Part shown: piece by piece, positions 52,847-61,610 of the stretch | Numbering within the stretch: position 1 is the first letter of the stretch | Layout of the letters: each line of letters opens with the position of its first letter | Source of the DNA: Bacteroidetes bacterium HGW-Bacteroidetes-16 | GTDB taxonomy: Bacteria > Bacteroidota > Bacteroidia > Bacteroidales > F082 | Assembly (NCBI GenBank): GCA_002840975.1 | Contig: PHDN01000001.1 | Location: 186,001-250,000 of the forward strand | Direction: 5' to 3' | Length of the DNA: 64,000 nt | The notes under the pieces: model-generated | Databases searched by the model: none | Seen by the model: only the letters and a program-made list of their open reading frames with translations | What the model was told of the DNA's origin: nothing | Made by a program: the position numbers and the translations under genes

Positions 52847-52989
52847 AAAAGTTTAAAGTTAAAAGTTGAACGTTAAGTGTTAATTGGATATTCATCACGA
52901 ATTAAAACTTCCAGCTATAAGTACTTTCTGTATTTTAAACTTTTAATTTTAAGCACTTTAGCTCACTTTCCTGCCTACCGGCAGGCAGG
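52847..52989. repeat. Intergenic repeat: AGTTAAA-type tandem ends plus CCTGCC/GGCAGG hairpin
   Basis: Near 52847-52875 short AAAGTTAAAAGTT units, near 52934-52952 the inverted form (AAACTTTTAATTTTAA), and at 52970-52989 a CCTGCC-TACC-GGCAGG palindrome. Elements built this way are frequent between Bacteroidota genes. The palindrome supplies the last codons and stop of the epimerase gene. Confidence 0.5.
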
Positions 52990-54030
52990 TATCTTCTTCA
53001 ACTGCGCCTCGTACACCCTGCGCATTCCTTCTTCAATGGAGATTTTGGGCATCCAACCGAATTTTTCCTGTACCAGACTCATGTCGGCATACCGTGAATG
53101 CACGCCAACGGGCTTGTCAAGCAATGGTTTAACAGGTGGTTTGTATCCGGCAATACCGGTGAATACATCAATCAGTTCAAGAAAGGATGTAAGTTTACCA
53201 GAGCCAATATTGTAGGCCGATCCATCGCTTACATTGTCCATTAAAATCTGGATAAAGTCGATGATGTCGTCGATGTGGACAAAGTCGCGTCCCTGTTTGC
53301 CGGTTCCCCATACTTCAAAAGGGCTTTCGCGCTTCGCTGCCCTTTCGGCAATAGCCGGTGTTGGATAACTCGTTTCCTGGTCCTCTCCATATCCCGAAAA
53401 GGGGCGGATACAAACAATGGAAATTCCATAGTGTTTAGCCGCAATCTGAGCCAGGAATTCTCCCGTTAATTTCGTCCAGCCATAAGTCATGTCGGGTGTA
53501 CCCAGGTTTTTGGTAAAATCAATATCGCCTTCGCTGAGCGCAATGGCGCCTTCGGTTGTTTGCAGGCTGGTAGGATAGGCGGCGCTTGAGCTGGGATAGA
53601 GCACCCGAACAGGTTTATGCCGTGTAATCCAGTAGAAAAACTCGGCATCGATACTCAAATCCAGGGCTACCATCAGGGGATCACCATCAATTTTCAACCG
53701 TCCGCCTACGATGGCAGCAAAGTGAAATACGTCATTAAATTTTTCGAATTCAATACCATAGGTATGTTGAATATATTCAGGGTCCTGCCTCATGTAAAAC
53801 AACAGGTTTCTGAAATCACCATTCCAGAACAACAACCGTCCTTCGCTACCGACGATTTCCAGGTCTTTATTCATCTTTGAGACATACTTTCCTTCGAACC
53901 ATTCCTTTGGATGGCGTCCGATACTTAAATCATCGACAACAAAGATGGTATCTTCGGTTGTTTTTAACAGACGCTTCACTACATTTCTACCAACAAATCC
54001 ACACCCTCCGGAAACCAAATGTATTTTCAT
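52975..54030 (-). CDS. NAD-dependent epimerase/dehydratase (extended SDR)
   Basis: 351 residues. GGCGFVGRNVVKRL (Rossmann GxxGxxG), HFAAIVGG, SSSAAYP and the YGWTK version of YxxxK. Typical nucleotide-sugar epimerase or dehydratase. The last residues (IPACR) come from the intergenic CCTGCC/GGCAGG repeat, so the natural C-terminus may have been altered. It precedes the GT4 gene and follows the GT2 gene, fitting surface-glycan synthesis. Confidence 0.88.
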   Translation of the reverse strand: MKIHLVSGGCGFVGRNVVKRLLKTTEDTIFVVDDLSIGRHPKEWFEGKYVSKMNKDLEIVGSEGRLLFWNGDFRNLLFYMRQDPEYIQHTYGIEFEKFNDVFHFAAIVGGRLKIDGDPLMVALDLSIDAEFFYWITRHKPVRVLYPSSSAAYPTSLQTTEGAIALSEGDIDFTKNLGTPDMTYGWTKLTGEFLAQIAAKHYGISIVCIRPFSGYGEDQETSYPTPAIAERAAKRESPFEVWGTGKQGRDFVHIDDIIDFIQILMDNVSDGSAYNIGSGKLTSFLELIDVFTGIAGYKPPVKPLLDKPVGVHSRYADMSLVQEKFGWMPKISIEEGMRRVYEAQLKKIPACR

Positions 54031-54038
54031 TTATTCAA

Positions 54039-54983
54039 CTATTTAAGATTAATTTTTGTTCTTATTTGATAATTGGTTCTTTCACGTGAACCACGAGAGA
54101 TCAACTCTGCTAAAAAACCTGTCATAAAAAGTTGTGCACCAATAATCATGGCCAACAATCCAAAGTAAAACAATGGACGTTCGGTCATACGATATTCTGC
54201 CATAAAAAACTTCCCGTAAGCCAGATAACTGGCGATAACAAATCCCGTAAAAAACACCAAACTGCCCAGGGCCCCAAAAAAGTGCATCGGACGCTGACCA
54301 AACCTGGTCACAAAGTTGATGGTCAGCAAATCGAGGTAACCTTTGATAAAACGATCGAATCCAAACTTGGTAACTCCGTATTTTCGTTTTTGGTGTATAA
54401 CCACCTTTTCATCAATTTTTGAGAACCCGGCTGCGCGCGCAATGATGGGAATATACCGGTGCATTTCACCATACACCTGAATATTCTTTACTACATCAAG
54501 TTTGTAGGCCTTCAGTCCGCAATTCATATCGTGCAACTTCGACTTAAATAGTTTGCGTGATGTCCAATTAAATATTTTTGAAGGGACATTTTTTGTAAGT
54601 GTAGAATCGTATCTTTTTTTCTTCCACCCCGAAACGATGTCCAGGTTTTGCTCGGTAATCATGTTAAAAAGTCCGGGGATTTCTTCCGGACTATCTTGCA
54701 GATCCGAATCCATGGTGATTACCACCTCTCCTTCCGCTGCTTTAAAACCTTCGTTTAGAGCAGCCGATTTTCCATAATTCCGTCTGAAACGGATGGCCTT
54801 TATTTCGTTGTGCTTTTTTGCAAGTTGTTCAACCACGTTCCACGAACCATCTCCCGAACCATCATCCACATAGATGAGTTCAAAAGAAAAATGATTGGAC
54901 TTCATTACCCGAATAATCCAATCATTTAACTCCATCAGGGATTCTTCCTCGTTATAAAACGGGATTACTACCGAAATATCCAT
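54039..54983 (-). CDS. GT2 glycosyltransferase with C-terminal membrane helices (GtrB/DPM-like)
   Basis: 314 residues. GT-A domain (VVIPFYNEEESLMELNDWI, DDGSGDGSW, MDSDLQDSPEEIP for metal-nucleotide binding), then two membrane helices (~230-255 and ~270-295). Such enzymes transfer a sugar to polyprenyl phosphate at the inner face of the membrane. 8 bases from the epimerase gene and 14 from the DUF4199 gene, so co-transcribed. Confidence 0.9.
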   Translation of the reverse strand: MDISVVIPFYNEEESLMELNDWIIRVMKSNHFSFELIYVDDGSGDGSWNVVEQLAKKHNEIKAIRFRRNYGKSAALNEGFKAAEGEVVITMDSDLQDSPEEIPGLFNMITEQNLDIVSGWKKKRYDSTLTKNVPSKIFNWTSRKLFKSKLHDMNCGLKAYKLDVVKNIQVYGEMHRYIPIIARAAGFSKIDEKVVIHQKRKYGVTKFGFDRFIKGYLDLLTINFVTRFGQRPMHFFGALGSLVFFTGFVIASYLAYGKFFMAEYRMTERPLFYFGLLAMIIGAQLFMTGFLAELISRGSRERTNYQIRTKINLK

Positions 54984-54997
54984 TATGCTATTTTTTA

Positions 54998-55525
54998 CTA
55001 GGCGATACTTCTGTCTTCTCGCTTGGCAAAAATAGCAATTATTAATGAAAATATAACAGAAATAACCAGGTTATAAACGAATCCCAAGACTGACATCATT
55101 ACAGGTGATGAAAATATTTTCACCATACTGAGTGCCTGGTCAAGTTGTTCATCCGTCATGTCGGGGTTTTGAGCCAACATGCCTTCTTCGGCCTTGATCA
55201 TTACTTGCCCAACCAGTGAAGTATCGATGTATTCAACAAAAAAATAAGTGAAGATACCCATTATCAACGAGGCGAATAGTCCGATGGCAAATCCGGCACC
55301 GAAGGCATTTCCATAAGTGATCAAACCATTGCGGTGTTTTTCACGAAAGTTAATAATCCCCAGGTAAAGCCCAATGGCCAATACGACGTATATTGTCCAG
55401 TTCAGATACGATTCCATCTCAACATCGAGTAGAAAAAGAATGAGACGAAAAACAATGAGTGCCACCCCCAGATAAATTCCGGGCATCACGGCAGCAGCAA
55501 ACGAAGAAGTAGGTTTCTGTTCCAT
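54998..55525 (-). CDS. DUF4199 membrane protein
   Basis: 175 residues, four membrane helices (15-35, 43-60, 72-96, 143-166) with the DUF4199 pattern FREKHRNGLITYGNAFGAGFAIGLFASLI and a hydrophilic loop rich in Met/Gln. Function unknown; in Bacteroidota it is often found before GT2 genes, as here. Likely first gene of the unit 55525-52975. Confidence 0.85.
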   Translation of the reverse strand: MEQKPTSSFAAAVMPGIYLGVALIVFRLILFLLDVEMESYLNWTIYVVLAIGLYLGIINFREKHRNGLITYGNAFGAGFAIGLFASLIMGIFTYFFVEYIDTSLVGQVMIKAEEGMLAQNPDMTDEQLDQALSMVKIFSSPVMMSVLGFVYNLVISVIFSLIIAIFAKREDRSIA

Positions 55526-55565
55526 AAGTGATTTTTAAAATTTAAGTAAAAATACATTTTTTTTG

Positions 55566-55595
55566 TTGCCCGCTATCAAAGTATGACTATTTTTG
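55566..55595 (+). promoter_or_regulatory. SRP RNA promoter
   Basis: TTG (55566-55568) and -7 TATTTTTG (55588-55595), 19 bp apart. Predicted start 4-5 bases downstream coincides with the RNA 5' end. Confidence 0.65.
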
Positions 55596-55599
55596 CGCC

Positions 55600-55696
55600 G
55601 GGTAAGTCTTATACGATCAGCTCCTACTGAATTCCCCCAGGACCGGAAGGTAGCAAGGGTAGGTGGTTGTAGCGGTGCGATATAAGTAGCTTACCC
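55600..55696 (+). ncRNA. ffs: Signal recognition particle RNA, small (4.5S) type
   Basis: 97 nt. Ends GGGTAAG / CTTACCC pair; the centre has the conserved CAGGACCGGAAGGTAGCAAG loop with GGAA tetraloop and the asymmetric loop bound by Ffh. It directs ribosomes translating membrane proteins to FtsY. A T run follows, acting as terminator. Confidence 0.92.
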
Positions 55697-55775
55697 TTTT
55701 TTTATGCTTTTTTTTCGATGATCCGCCGCCGAATAAAACATTTGCTACCTTCGCATTCATTAAATACATACGGAT

Positions 55776-56390
55776 ATGATATTATCTGTTCATCCCAATG
55801 ACCCTGCACCACGACACATCAATATGATAGTGGACCTCTTAAAAAATGGAGGTGTGATTATTTTCCCAACGGATACCGTCTATGGGTTGGGATGTAGTAT
55901 TGAACAACCAAAAGCTGTGGACAGGATTGCCCGCATCAAAGGCATTAAAAAGGAAAAAGCCAATTTCTCAGCTATTTTTAACACGCTGAGCATGATTTCT
56001 GAATATACCAAACCCATCGACAACCACGTTTATCGAATGGTTCGCCGCAATTTGCCGGGTCCGTTTACCTTTATCCTGAACGCGAATAATAACATTCCAC
56101 GCATTTTCCAGAGCAAGAAAAAAACCATTGGTATCCGAATTCCTGAAAACCCCATTGTTATGGCAATAGTAGCGGCTCTGGGACAACCTTTACTGACCAC
56201 ATCCATACACGATCAGGACACCATTGTTGAGTACACAACCGATCCGCAAATAATTGACGATAATTTTGGAAAAATGGTTGACCTGGTGATTGATGGAGGA
56301 CTTGGTGGCAATGAACCTTCCACTGTAATTGACTGTACCTCAGACACTATAGAAATAATCAGACAAGGAAAAGGACTCTTGTTGGAATAA
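55776..56390 (+). CDS. YrdC-fold protein, YciO-like (threonylcarbamoyl-AMP synthase family)
   Basis: 204 residues: PTDTVYGLGCSIEQPKAVDRIARIKGIKK, LPGPFTFILNANN, KKTIGIRIPENPI, LTTSIH and STVIDCTSD. The segment NFSAIFNTLSMISEYTKPID follows YciO more than TsaC/Sua5, so threonylcarbamoyl transfer to tRNA is likely but not certain. Near-consensus -7 TACCTTCG at 55746-55753. Confidence 0.85.
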   Translation: MILSVHPNDPAPRHINMIVDLLKNGGVIIFPTDTVYGLGCSIEQPKAVDRIARIKGIKKEKANFSAIFNTLSMISEYTKPIDNHVYRMVRRNLPGPFTFILNANNNIPRIFQSKKKTIGIRIPENPIVMAIVAALGQPLLTTSIHDQDTIVEYTTDPQIIDDNFGKMVDLVIDGGLGGNEPSTVIDCTSDTIEIIRQGKGLLLE

Positions 56391-56436
56391 AAAGGCAAAA
56401 AGATCATATAATTCTTTGTCGTTTTTAAAAAACCAT

Positions 56437-56444
56437 TACTTTTG
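56437..56444 (+). promoter_or_regulatory. -7 box of tRNA-Lys
   Basis: TACTTTTG, exact consensus, 16 bases before the tRNA; a TTTG (56415-56418) sits at -33 spacing. Confidence 0.6.
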
Positions 56445-56460
56445 CACCCTCAAAACGGAT

Positions 56461-56533
56461 GATTCGTTAGCTCAGCTGGTAGAGCATTTGCCTTTTAAGC
56501 AAAGGGTCCCGGGTTCGAGCCCCGGACGAGTCA
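56461..56533 (+). tRNA. tRNA-Lys (anticodon TTT)
   Basis: 73 nt. Acceptor GATTCGT / ACGAGTC; anticodon stem TTTGC/GCAAA with loop CTTTTAA gives TTT; T-loop GGTTCGAGCCC. CCA not encoded. Probable integration site of the element that follows. Confidence 0.95.
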
Positions 56534-56557
56534 CTAAAACACTGACAATCAGTAATA

Positions 56558-56592
56558 AAAACCGCTAAATAGTTGATATTTAGCGGTTTTTT
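56558..56592 (+). terminator. Terminator after tRNA-Lys
   Basis: 14-bp perfect stem AAAACCGCTAAATA / TATTTAGCGGTTTT, 5-nt loop and T run. Confidence 0.88.
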
Positions 56593-56630
56593 GTTTTTAA
56601 GCTTTCAAACAATGTCAAATTTTGCAATCT

Positions 56631-56678
56631 TAAAGGGACCTAAAAGGGACCCATTTTAAAAAGACCAAAATGGGTCCC
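56631..56678. repeat. GGGACC(C) motif cluster with inverted repeat, candidate recombinase arm sites
   Basis: TAAAGGGACC (56631-56640), TAAAAGGGACCC (56641-56652) and an inverted pair GGGACCCATTTT / AAAATGGGTCCC (56646-56657, 56667-56678). A further GGGACCC lies at about 56769, just before the recombinase gene. GGGTCCC also occurs in the tRNA (56504-56510). Confidence 0.5.
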
Positions 56679-56800
56679 TCGTACTTGTAATTTATTGATA
56701 AACAGTGATAAAAATATAGTTTTTACACTAAATAATTGCCTTGAATTTCGTATATTTATAAACAAAAAGGGACCCGTTTTCCCTTAAAATTTATTGCAAT

Positions 56801-58039
56801 ATGAAACATTCAATGTACATTTCGTTCAGAATTAAAAACAGCAAAGTCAACAACAAAGGACTTGCCCCGATTAACATGAGGATCATTCTCGACACCAACA
56901 GAACAGAATTATCGACTCACAGATTCGTATCTCCTAACGACTGGCATACAAAAATCGGCAGAGCAAAAGGAACTGGCGATGAAATCACCATCCTAAATAA
57001 CTATCTCGATGGATTAAAAAACAAAATTCACCGACAATTCAACATCCTCGAAAGCCTTGACAAACCAATTACCCTGGATTCACTCCGTGAAAAACTAAAC
57101 GGCAACACCGAGAAAAAATACTCCTTGTTATTTATTTACGAACATCACAACGACGAAATGAGCAAAAGAGTTGGTTTTGATGTAGCCGAAGGAACCTACA
57201 AAAGGTACCTGGTCTCCATTAGAAGGATAAGAGACTTCCTCAGATATCAATACAGTAAAAATGACATCCTTCTCGAAGATATGAACCATGCCTTTATCAC
57301 TAAATATGAGGTTTACCTGAAGACACAGCACAATTGCAGCAACAACACTTCAACCAAATATCTGATTCACCTGAAGAAGATTGTAAACATTGCAATTGCC
57401 AATGAATGGCTTTTGCGAGACCCTTTCATGAAACACCATTGCTCCTACAAACCCACAGAAAGGGGATTTCTGACACCTGAAGAACTTCTACTACTTGAGA
57501 ATAAGGAAATAAAATTACCCCGTCTCGAAAAAGTCCGCGATATCTTCGTTTTCTGCTGCTATACCGGCTTTGCTCAGGCCGATGTGGAAGCCCTCTCCCC
57601 TTCTGACATCACCACCGGCATCGATGGCGAAAAATGGATCATCATCAACCGCAAAAAAACCGATGGCCGCAGCCCCATCCCATTACTTCCCCAAGCGCTA
57701 GCCATCATCAACAAATACAAAAACGACCTCGAAGCCCAGGCAAAAGGAAAACTTCTTCCAGTCAACTCCAACCAGCGCATGAATGGATACCTCAAAGAAA
57801 TTGCCGACATCACCGGCATCACTAAGAACCTCACCATGCACCTGGCCCGCCACACCTTCGCCACCACCATCACCCTCTCAAACGGAGTCCCTATCGAGAC
57901 TGTCTCCAAGATGCTCGGCCACAACTCCATCAAAACCACCCAAATCTACTCCAAGGTAGTCGATACCAAAATCAGCAACGACATGCAAGCCCTAAAAGCC
58001 AAACTAACAGGCACCAAACCGCTTAGAAAAGTCATGTAA
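56801..58039 (+). CDS. Tyrosine recombinase (integrase) of a tRNA-Lys element
   Basis: 412 residues. N-terminal arm-binding (~1-90) and SAM-like core-binding (~100-200) domains, then the catalytic domain: CYTGFAQADVEAL (box I, with Ala where many families have Arg, as is common in Bacteroidota), HLARHTFATTITL (HxxR), MLGHNSIKTTQIYSKV (His and nucleophile Tyr). Placed 268 bases from the tRNA-Lys and reading away from it, the usual layout for site-specific integration. The repeats at 56631-56678 probably bind it. Confidence 0.93.
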   Translation: MKHSMYISFRIKNSKVNNKGLAPINMRIILDTNRTELSTHRFVSPNDWHTKIGRAKGTGDEITILNNYLDGLKNKIHRQFNILESLDKPITLDSLREKLNGNTEKKYSLLFIYEHHNDEMSKRVGFDVAEGTYKRYLVSIRRIRDFLRYQYSKNDILLEDMNHAFITKYEVYLKTQHNCSNNTSTKYLIHLKKIVNIAIANEWLLRDPFMKHHCSYKPTERGFLTPEELLLLENKEIKLPRLEKVRDIFVFCCYTGFAQADVEALSPSDITTGIDGEKWIIINRKKTDGRSPIPLLPQALAIINKYKNDLEAQAKGKLLPVNSNQRMNGYLKEIADITGITKNLTMHLARHTFATTITLSNGVPIETVSKMLGHNSIKTTQIYSKVVDTKISNDMQALKAKLTGTKPLRKVM

Positions 58040-58052
58040 TCCAGTGACTTAA

Positions 58053-58082
58053 GTACAACTCCCTCCCCTTTGGGGAGGGTCG
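58053..58082. repeat. G/C-rich intergenic hairpin repeat
   Basis: CTCCCC-TTTG-GGGAGGGTCGGGG type sequence right after the integrase gene; the stem CTCCCC/GGGGAG is perfect. Such sequences recur in Bacteroidota intergenic regions. Confidence 0.45.
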
Positions 58083-58084
58083 GG

Positions 58085-58186
58085 GTGGGGTCAAATAGTC
58101 ACCAAACAAAAAATGCCACAATAAATAAACTGATCGTTTTTGATGGCGGAGTGGGATCCAATAGTCCCCAAACAAAAAAAAGCCAC
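58085..58186. repeat. Imperfect ~35-bp direct repeat, two copies
   Basis: 58085-58119 and 58151-58186 both read GTGGG-TC-AATAGTC-CCAAACAAAAAA--GCCAC with a few differences. Start-to-start distance 66 bp. They lie between the convergent integrase and HTH genes. Confidence 0.55.
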
Positions 58187-58246
58187 CCCCTCTCAGAAAT
58201 GGCCCCTCAATAATCCAACCCTGCCTCCTATCCGATTTCGGATACC

Positions 58247-58513
58247 CTACGAAACCCCATGCTTGTTCCTCTCCAAAGTCTTCATAATCGACTCCATACT
58301 ATAATACAAAGTCCCCCCAACCTTGGAAAACTCCAACTTCCCTCCTTGACGCAAATTCTGTAAGGTCCCGGGCGAACATCCCAAAATCTCTTTGGCCCTG
58401 TTCGATTTTACCCACTTTTCCGGCTGCGGGATATTGCCTTTGATCAGGTCCGATACTTCCCGGACAATTTCATTCTTCCACTGTTCCAGGTCTTCGAGTG
58501 TGGCTAATTGCAT
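58247..58513 (-). CDS. Helix-turn-helix excisionase-like protein
   Basis: 88 residues. A MerR/HTH_17-type domain (KWVKSNRAKEILGCSPGTLQNLRQGGKLEFSKVGGTLYY) fills the second half. Small proteins of this form accompany integrases in Bacteroidota elements, where they serve as excisionase or regulator. TACCGT-CAAA-ACGGTA (58580-58595), 67 bases upstream, could be its operator. Confidence 0.85.
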   Translation of the reverse strand: MQLATLEDLEQWKNEIVREVSDLIKGNIPQPEKWVKSNRAKEILGCSPGTLQNLRQGGKLEFSKVGGTLYYSMESIMKTLERNKHGVS

Positions 58514-58579
58514 AACTTTTTAATTTAAGGTTTAAAAATGGCCTCTCAGGTAACACTTTTAAGGTTAATATTCTTGTTT

Positions 58580-58595
58580 TACCGTCAAAACGGTA
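58580..58595. promoter_or_regulatory. Palindrome TACCGT-N4-ACGGTA upstream of the HTH gene
   Basis: Perfect 6-bp arms. Candidate operator for the HTH protein itself. Confidence 0.35.
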
Positions 58596-59149
58596 GGGCT
58601 AAAATACAACAAATCAAACTTCTTACAAAGAAAAAAGAGTATTAATATTGATATATTTTTCAATTTGCTTATAATTACTTCATATTGTCATTATAATACA
58701 AGAACCCCAACAAACCAAAACAAATTGTAATAAATTTAATCGGTCATTTACAATATTTTATATATATTTGACCAACTAAAAATAGATAACCCATTTTTCA
58801 AGTCAATTTTCAACATTTTTGGGGTACCTGTTTTTACTTTTGACATATAACCCAGTGTTTAACATTAACCCAATTGTAAAAAATTATGCTCAAACAATAG
58901 ACAAAATCATCCTTTAAAATCATACTTTTAAAGTTAGAAGTGTTTACTCAAATTGCATCAACTATAAACGGCTTTTCCCTGCGTTATTGGTGTACTTTAA
59001 CAACTAGCAAGACTCTTTTTATCTTCCATCGGCAATTCAAACACCTGACCTCCAATTTGTGATGTCATGCTATTTTTCCAAAATATCATGGAAATTGAAT
59101 TAATTATTGTGTCTCGATGATAACCTAATGCTAACAAAAAATTATTCTT
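58596..59149. other. AT-rich non-coding stretch of the element
   Basis: About 550 bases, strongly AT-rich, without a convincing gene. It separates the divergent HTH and primase-like modules, a usual place for regulatory or replication-initiation sites, but no specific motif was found. Confidence 0.4.
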
Positions 59150-59425
59150 ATGAAAAATTCAACAACGTTTAACCCGAAAGAACAAATGATCATGGCAGCC
59201 GTTATAAAATGGCTTGCCCAACACCTGTCCAGAATTAAAAATCCTCGCTGTTTACTCAGTATCCTTACAAAAATTATCAAAGTACATTTAAAATATCAGC
59301 CTGTAATGAGTGGGCTGATATTCAGTATGTCCCATACAAGATCACCCATACAGCACTGCCTTTGCAATGTTCGAAACAAGGGAGTTAACTTCTATTTGAA
59401 CTTAAGATCCTCTGATTATGATTGA
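59150..59425 (+). CDS. Small protein of unknown function upstream of the DUF3987 gene
   Basis: 91 residues, ATG start, basic (MKNSTTFNPKEQMIMAAVIKWLAQHLSR), stop at 59423-59425 overlapping the ATG (59418) of the next gene. The overlap supports translation coupling, but there is no recognised domain and no ribosome binding site. Confidence 0.4.
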   Translation: MKNSTTFNPKEQMIMAAVIKWLAQHLSRIKNPRCLLSILTKIIKVHLKYQPVMSGLIFSMSHTRSPIQHCLCNVRNKGVNFYLNLRSSDYD

Positions 59426-61610
59426 TTTTCAAACTTCTGTTTTTCATAACTTTTCCCATCACCAAGGGGTATTACCGCTTAATGAAGTCATATTATCCGT
59501 CAGGGGGAATAAGCACAAAATGCAAATCGAAAAAATCAGGAAATTTTCTTCCCAGGGGAAAAAGGACCTGGCAGACAAACTGAAAAAAACGCTCCCGGCT
59601 TTCACTCCCTCCGGAGTTTTCACCAACGGCCGCCGCCTGGAATTGCTCCATGAGTACAACCCGGTCATTTGCCTTGATTTCGACAATGTCAATGGCTCCA
59701 TGGAAATACTCCGGAACAAAGTAGATGCCCTGCCAACTACTTATGCTTCCTTCATCAGTCCCGGGGGAAATGGCCTCAAGGTTTTTGTTCTTACCAACTC
59801 TGCCAAAGAAAAACATCTGATGGCTTTCAACCAGGTAGCAGATTTATACGAGACACAAACCGGCGTTCTGTCCGATCGATCGGTAAAGGATATTCCCAGG
59901 TTATGTTTTTTCTCTTATGACCCCGATCTTTACCTCAATATTTCGTGCGATATTTTTCAGGTGGTGCCGGATCCTGAAACGATCCCTCCAAAAAGCAGAT
60001 TGCAACCTGATTACGCTGATATTTTCGCTAACTGTGTGATTAACACTGAAAAAGTAGGCTATTACATCAATGGCAACCGAAACAACTTCATTTTTCGGCT
60101 TGCAAACTTTTGCAAACTCTCGGGTATCCCGTTTGAGCAAACATTGCTCCTTTGCTCTACCTCCTACGATCTTGATATCAGAGAGTTAACAGCTGTGGTA
60201 CGGAGTGCATTTTTGCACAGCAAAACCGACTTTGCAGACTTTGCAGACTTTGCAACCTTTCAAAATTCAAATAACACAGAAGATGGCTTTCTCAAGTCTT
60301 CCCCTACCATTCCACAGGAGGAATATGACCTCATGCCTGAAATAATTAAAAAGGGTATATTCTCTTTCTCCAATCCAAGAGAAAGGGATGTTTTCTTCAC
60401 TGGGGCCATCAGCATCCTCAGTGGTTGCCTTCCAAATGTCCAGGGTATTTATAACCAACAAATAGTATATCCCAATCTTTTTTCATTTGTAATTGCACCT
60501 CCGGCTTCTGGAAAAGGGGTGCTTAAATATAGCCGGGCAATGGGCAATAAAATTCAGGAAAACTTTATTCAACTCAATCAAAAAAAAGAAGATGATTACC
60601 AGGAGGAGCTGTTGGCTTATAACCACAGAAGCCGGAAAAAAAATGCCAAACCGGAAAAACCTCCTGTAATTCCTCGTCATCAGGTGTTTTATATTCCTGC
60701 CAATTCAAGCTATGCTAAAATCCTGAGCCATCTCAAAGACAATCATGGTCATGGGGTGATATGTGAAACCGAAGCCGACACCATGAGCAATATCCTTAAA
60801 AAAGAATGGGGATCCTATTCTGACTTGTTAAGAAAGGCGTTTCATCATGAAGCGATTTCAAGTTCCCGAAAAACCAATAATGAATTTCTGGAAATCCCTT
60901 CTCCCAAACTCTCCATGGCCTTAACAGGTACACCGGGTCAAATTGAAGGTTTAATATCTTCTGCTGAAGATGGGTTATTCAGCCGTTTTCTTTTTTATAT
61001 CTATAAAGCTAAACCTATATGGAATGATGTTTCTCCAAAGCCGGGACAGATGAGCCTTACGGAAAAATTCTCTCTTTTATCTAAGGAAGTTTTCGATCAT
61101 TATACATTCTTGAATAGCATCAATATCAATTTTAGCCTCACCCCACAACAATGGGAAATGTTAAATGAATCCTTTTCAGGAATGCTTTCTGATGTCACCT
61201 CTTTTACCAGCGACAACGCTGCCAGCATTGTCAAACGTCTTGGTTTGCTCCATTTCAGAATAGCCATGATCTTCACCGCCCTCAGAAAAAAAAATCAGAA
61301 AAATACTGCATTGGAAATTTATTGCACTAATCAAGACTTCCAGTTGGCCTTGCGTCTCTCTAAAATATACCTCCAACACAGCCTGATCATATACAACAGC
61401 CTTCCTGAGAAAAGTTCTAAAATTGTATTTAAAGAAACACCCAACAAGGAAGCCTTTTATAACGAACTGACCAAAACGTTTAGCAGAGCCGATGCAATTG
61501 CCCTGGGTCCCAATCACGGTCTGAGTAGCCGAACCATCGACGGACTCCTCAAAAAACTACTCGAATCCAGGCTTAAAAAGACCAAAAATGGAATGTACGA
61601 AAAAGTATAA
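59418..61610 (+). CDS. BT4734-like / DUF3987 protein of mobile element (VirE/primase-like)
   Basis: 730 residues. N-terminal BT4734/BF3469-like domain (~20-190; NPVICLDFDNVNGS, SFISPGGNGLKVFV, VKDIPRLCFFSYDPDLYLN), a linker with the repeat DFADFADFAT, then DUF3987 (~300-700) with a P-loop-like VIAPPASGKGVLKYSR and FYIPANSSYAKILSHL...CETEADTMSNILKKEWG. Such proteins occur in Bacteroidota islands and are thought to act in replication of the element, by similarity to primase/helicase proteins. The linker repeat is encoded by a 30-bp sequence whose exact inverse lies right after the stop. Confidence 0.85.
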   Translation: MIDFQTSVFHNFSHHQGVLPLNEVILSVRGNKHKMQIEKIRKFSSQGKKDLADKLKKTLPAFTPSGVFTNGRRLELLHEYNPVICLDFDNVNGSMEILRNKVDALPTTYASFISPGGNGLKVFVLTNSAKEKHLMAFNQVADLYETQTGVLSDRSVKDIPRLCFFSYDPDLYLNISCDIFQVVPDPETIPPKSRLQPDYADIFANCVINTEKVGYYINGNRNNFIFRLANFCKLSGIPFEQTLLLCSTSYDLDIRELTAVVRSAFLHSKTDFADFADFATFQNSNNTEDGFLKSSPTIPQEEYDLMPEIIKKGIFSFSNPRERDVFFTGAISILSGCLPNVQGIYNQQIVYPNLFSFVIAPPASGKGVLKYSRAMGNKIQENFIQLNQKKEDDYQEELLAYNHRSRKKNAKPEKPPVIPRHQVFYIPANSSYAKILSHLKDNHGHGVICETEADTMSNILKKEWGSYSDLLRKAFHHEAISSSRKTNNEFLEIPSPKLSMALTGTPGQIEGLISSAEDGLFSRFLFYIYKAKPIWNDVSPKPGQMSLTEKFSLLSKEVFDHYTFLNSININFSLTPQQWEMLNESFSGMLSDVTSFTSDNAASIVKRLGLLHFRIAMIFTALRKKNQKNTALEIYCTNQDFQLALRLSKIYLQHSLIIYNSLPEKSSKIVFKETPNKEAFYNELTKTFSRADAIALGPNHGLSSRTIDGLLKKLLESRLKKTKNGMYEKV
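60101..60120 (+). repeat. Two tandem TGCAAACTYT units inside the DUF3987 gene
   Basis: TGCAAACTTT then TGCAAACTCT, related to the TTTGCAGAC family at 60228-60257 and to 61684-61713. Confidence 0.5.
60228..60257 (+). repeat. TTTGCAGAC tandem repeat, copy A of an exact 30-bp inverted pair
   Basis: GAC followed by two TTTGCAGAC units, a third TTTGCA and ACC. Its exact reverse complement is 61611-61640. In this frame it codes DFADFADFAT. Confidence 0.9.

Noticed and set aside
57541-57601. Missing box I arginine (TGFA) in the integrase, taken as a sign of inactivation
   Set aside because: This variant is usual in Bacteroidota tyrosine recombinases; HxxR, GH and Tyr are all present.
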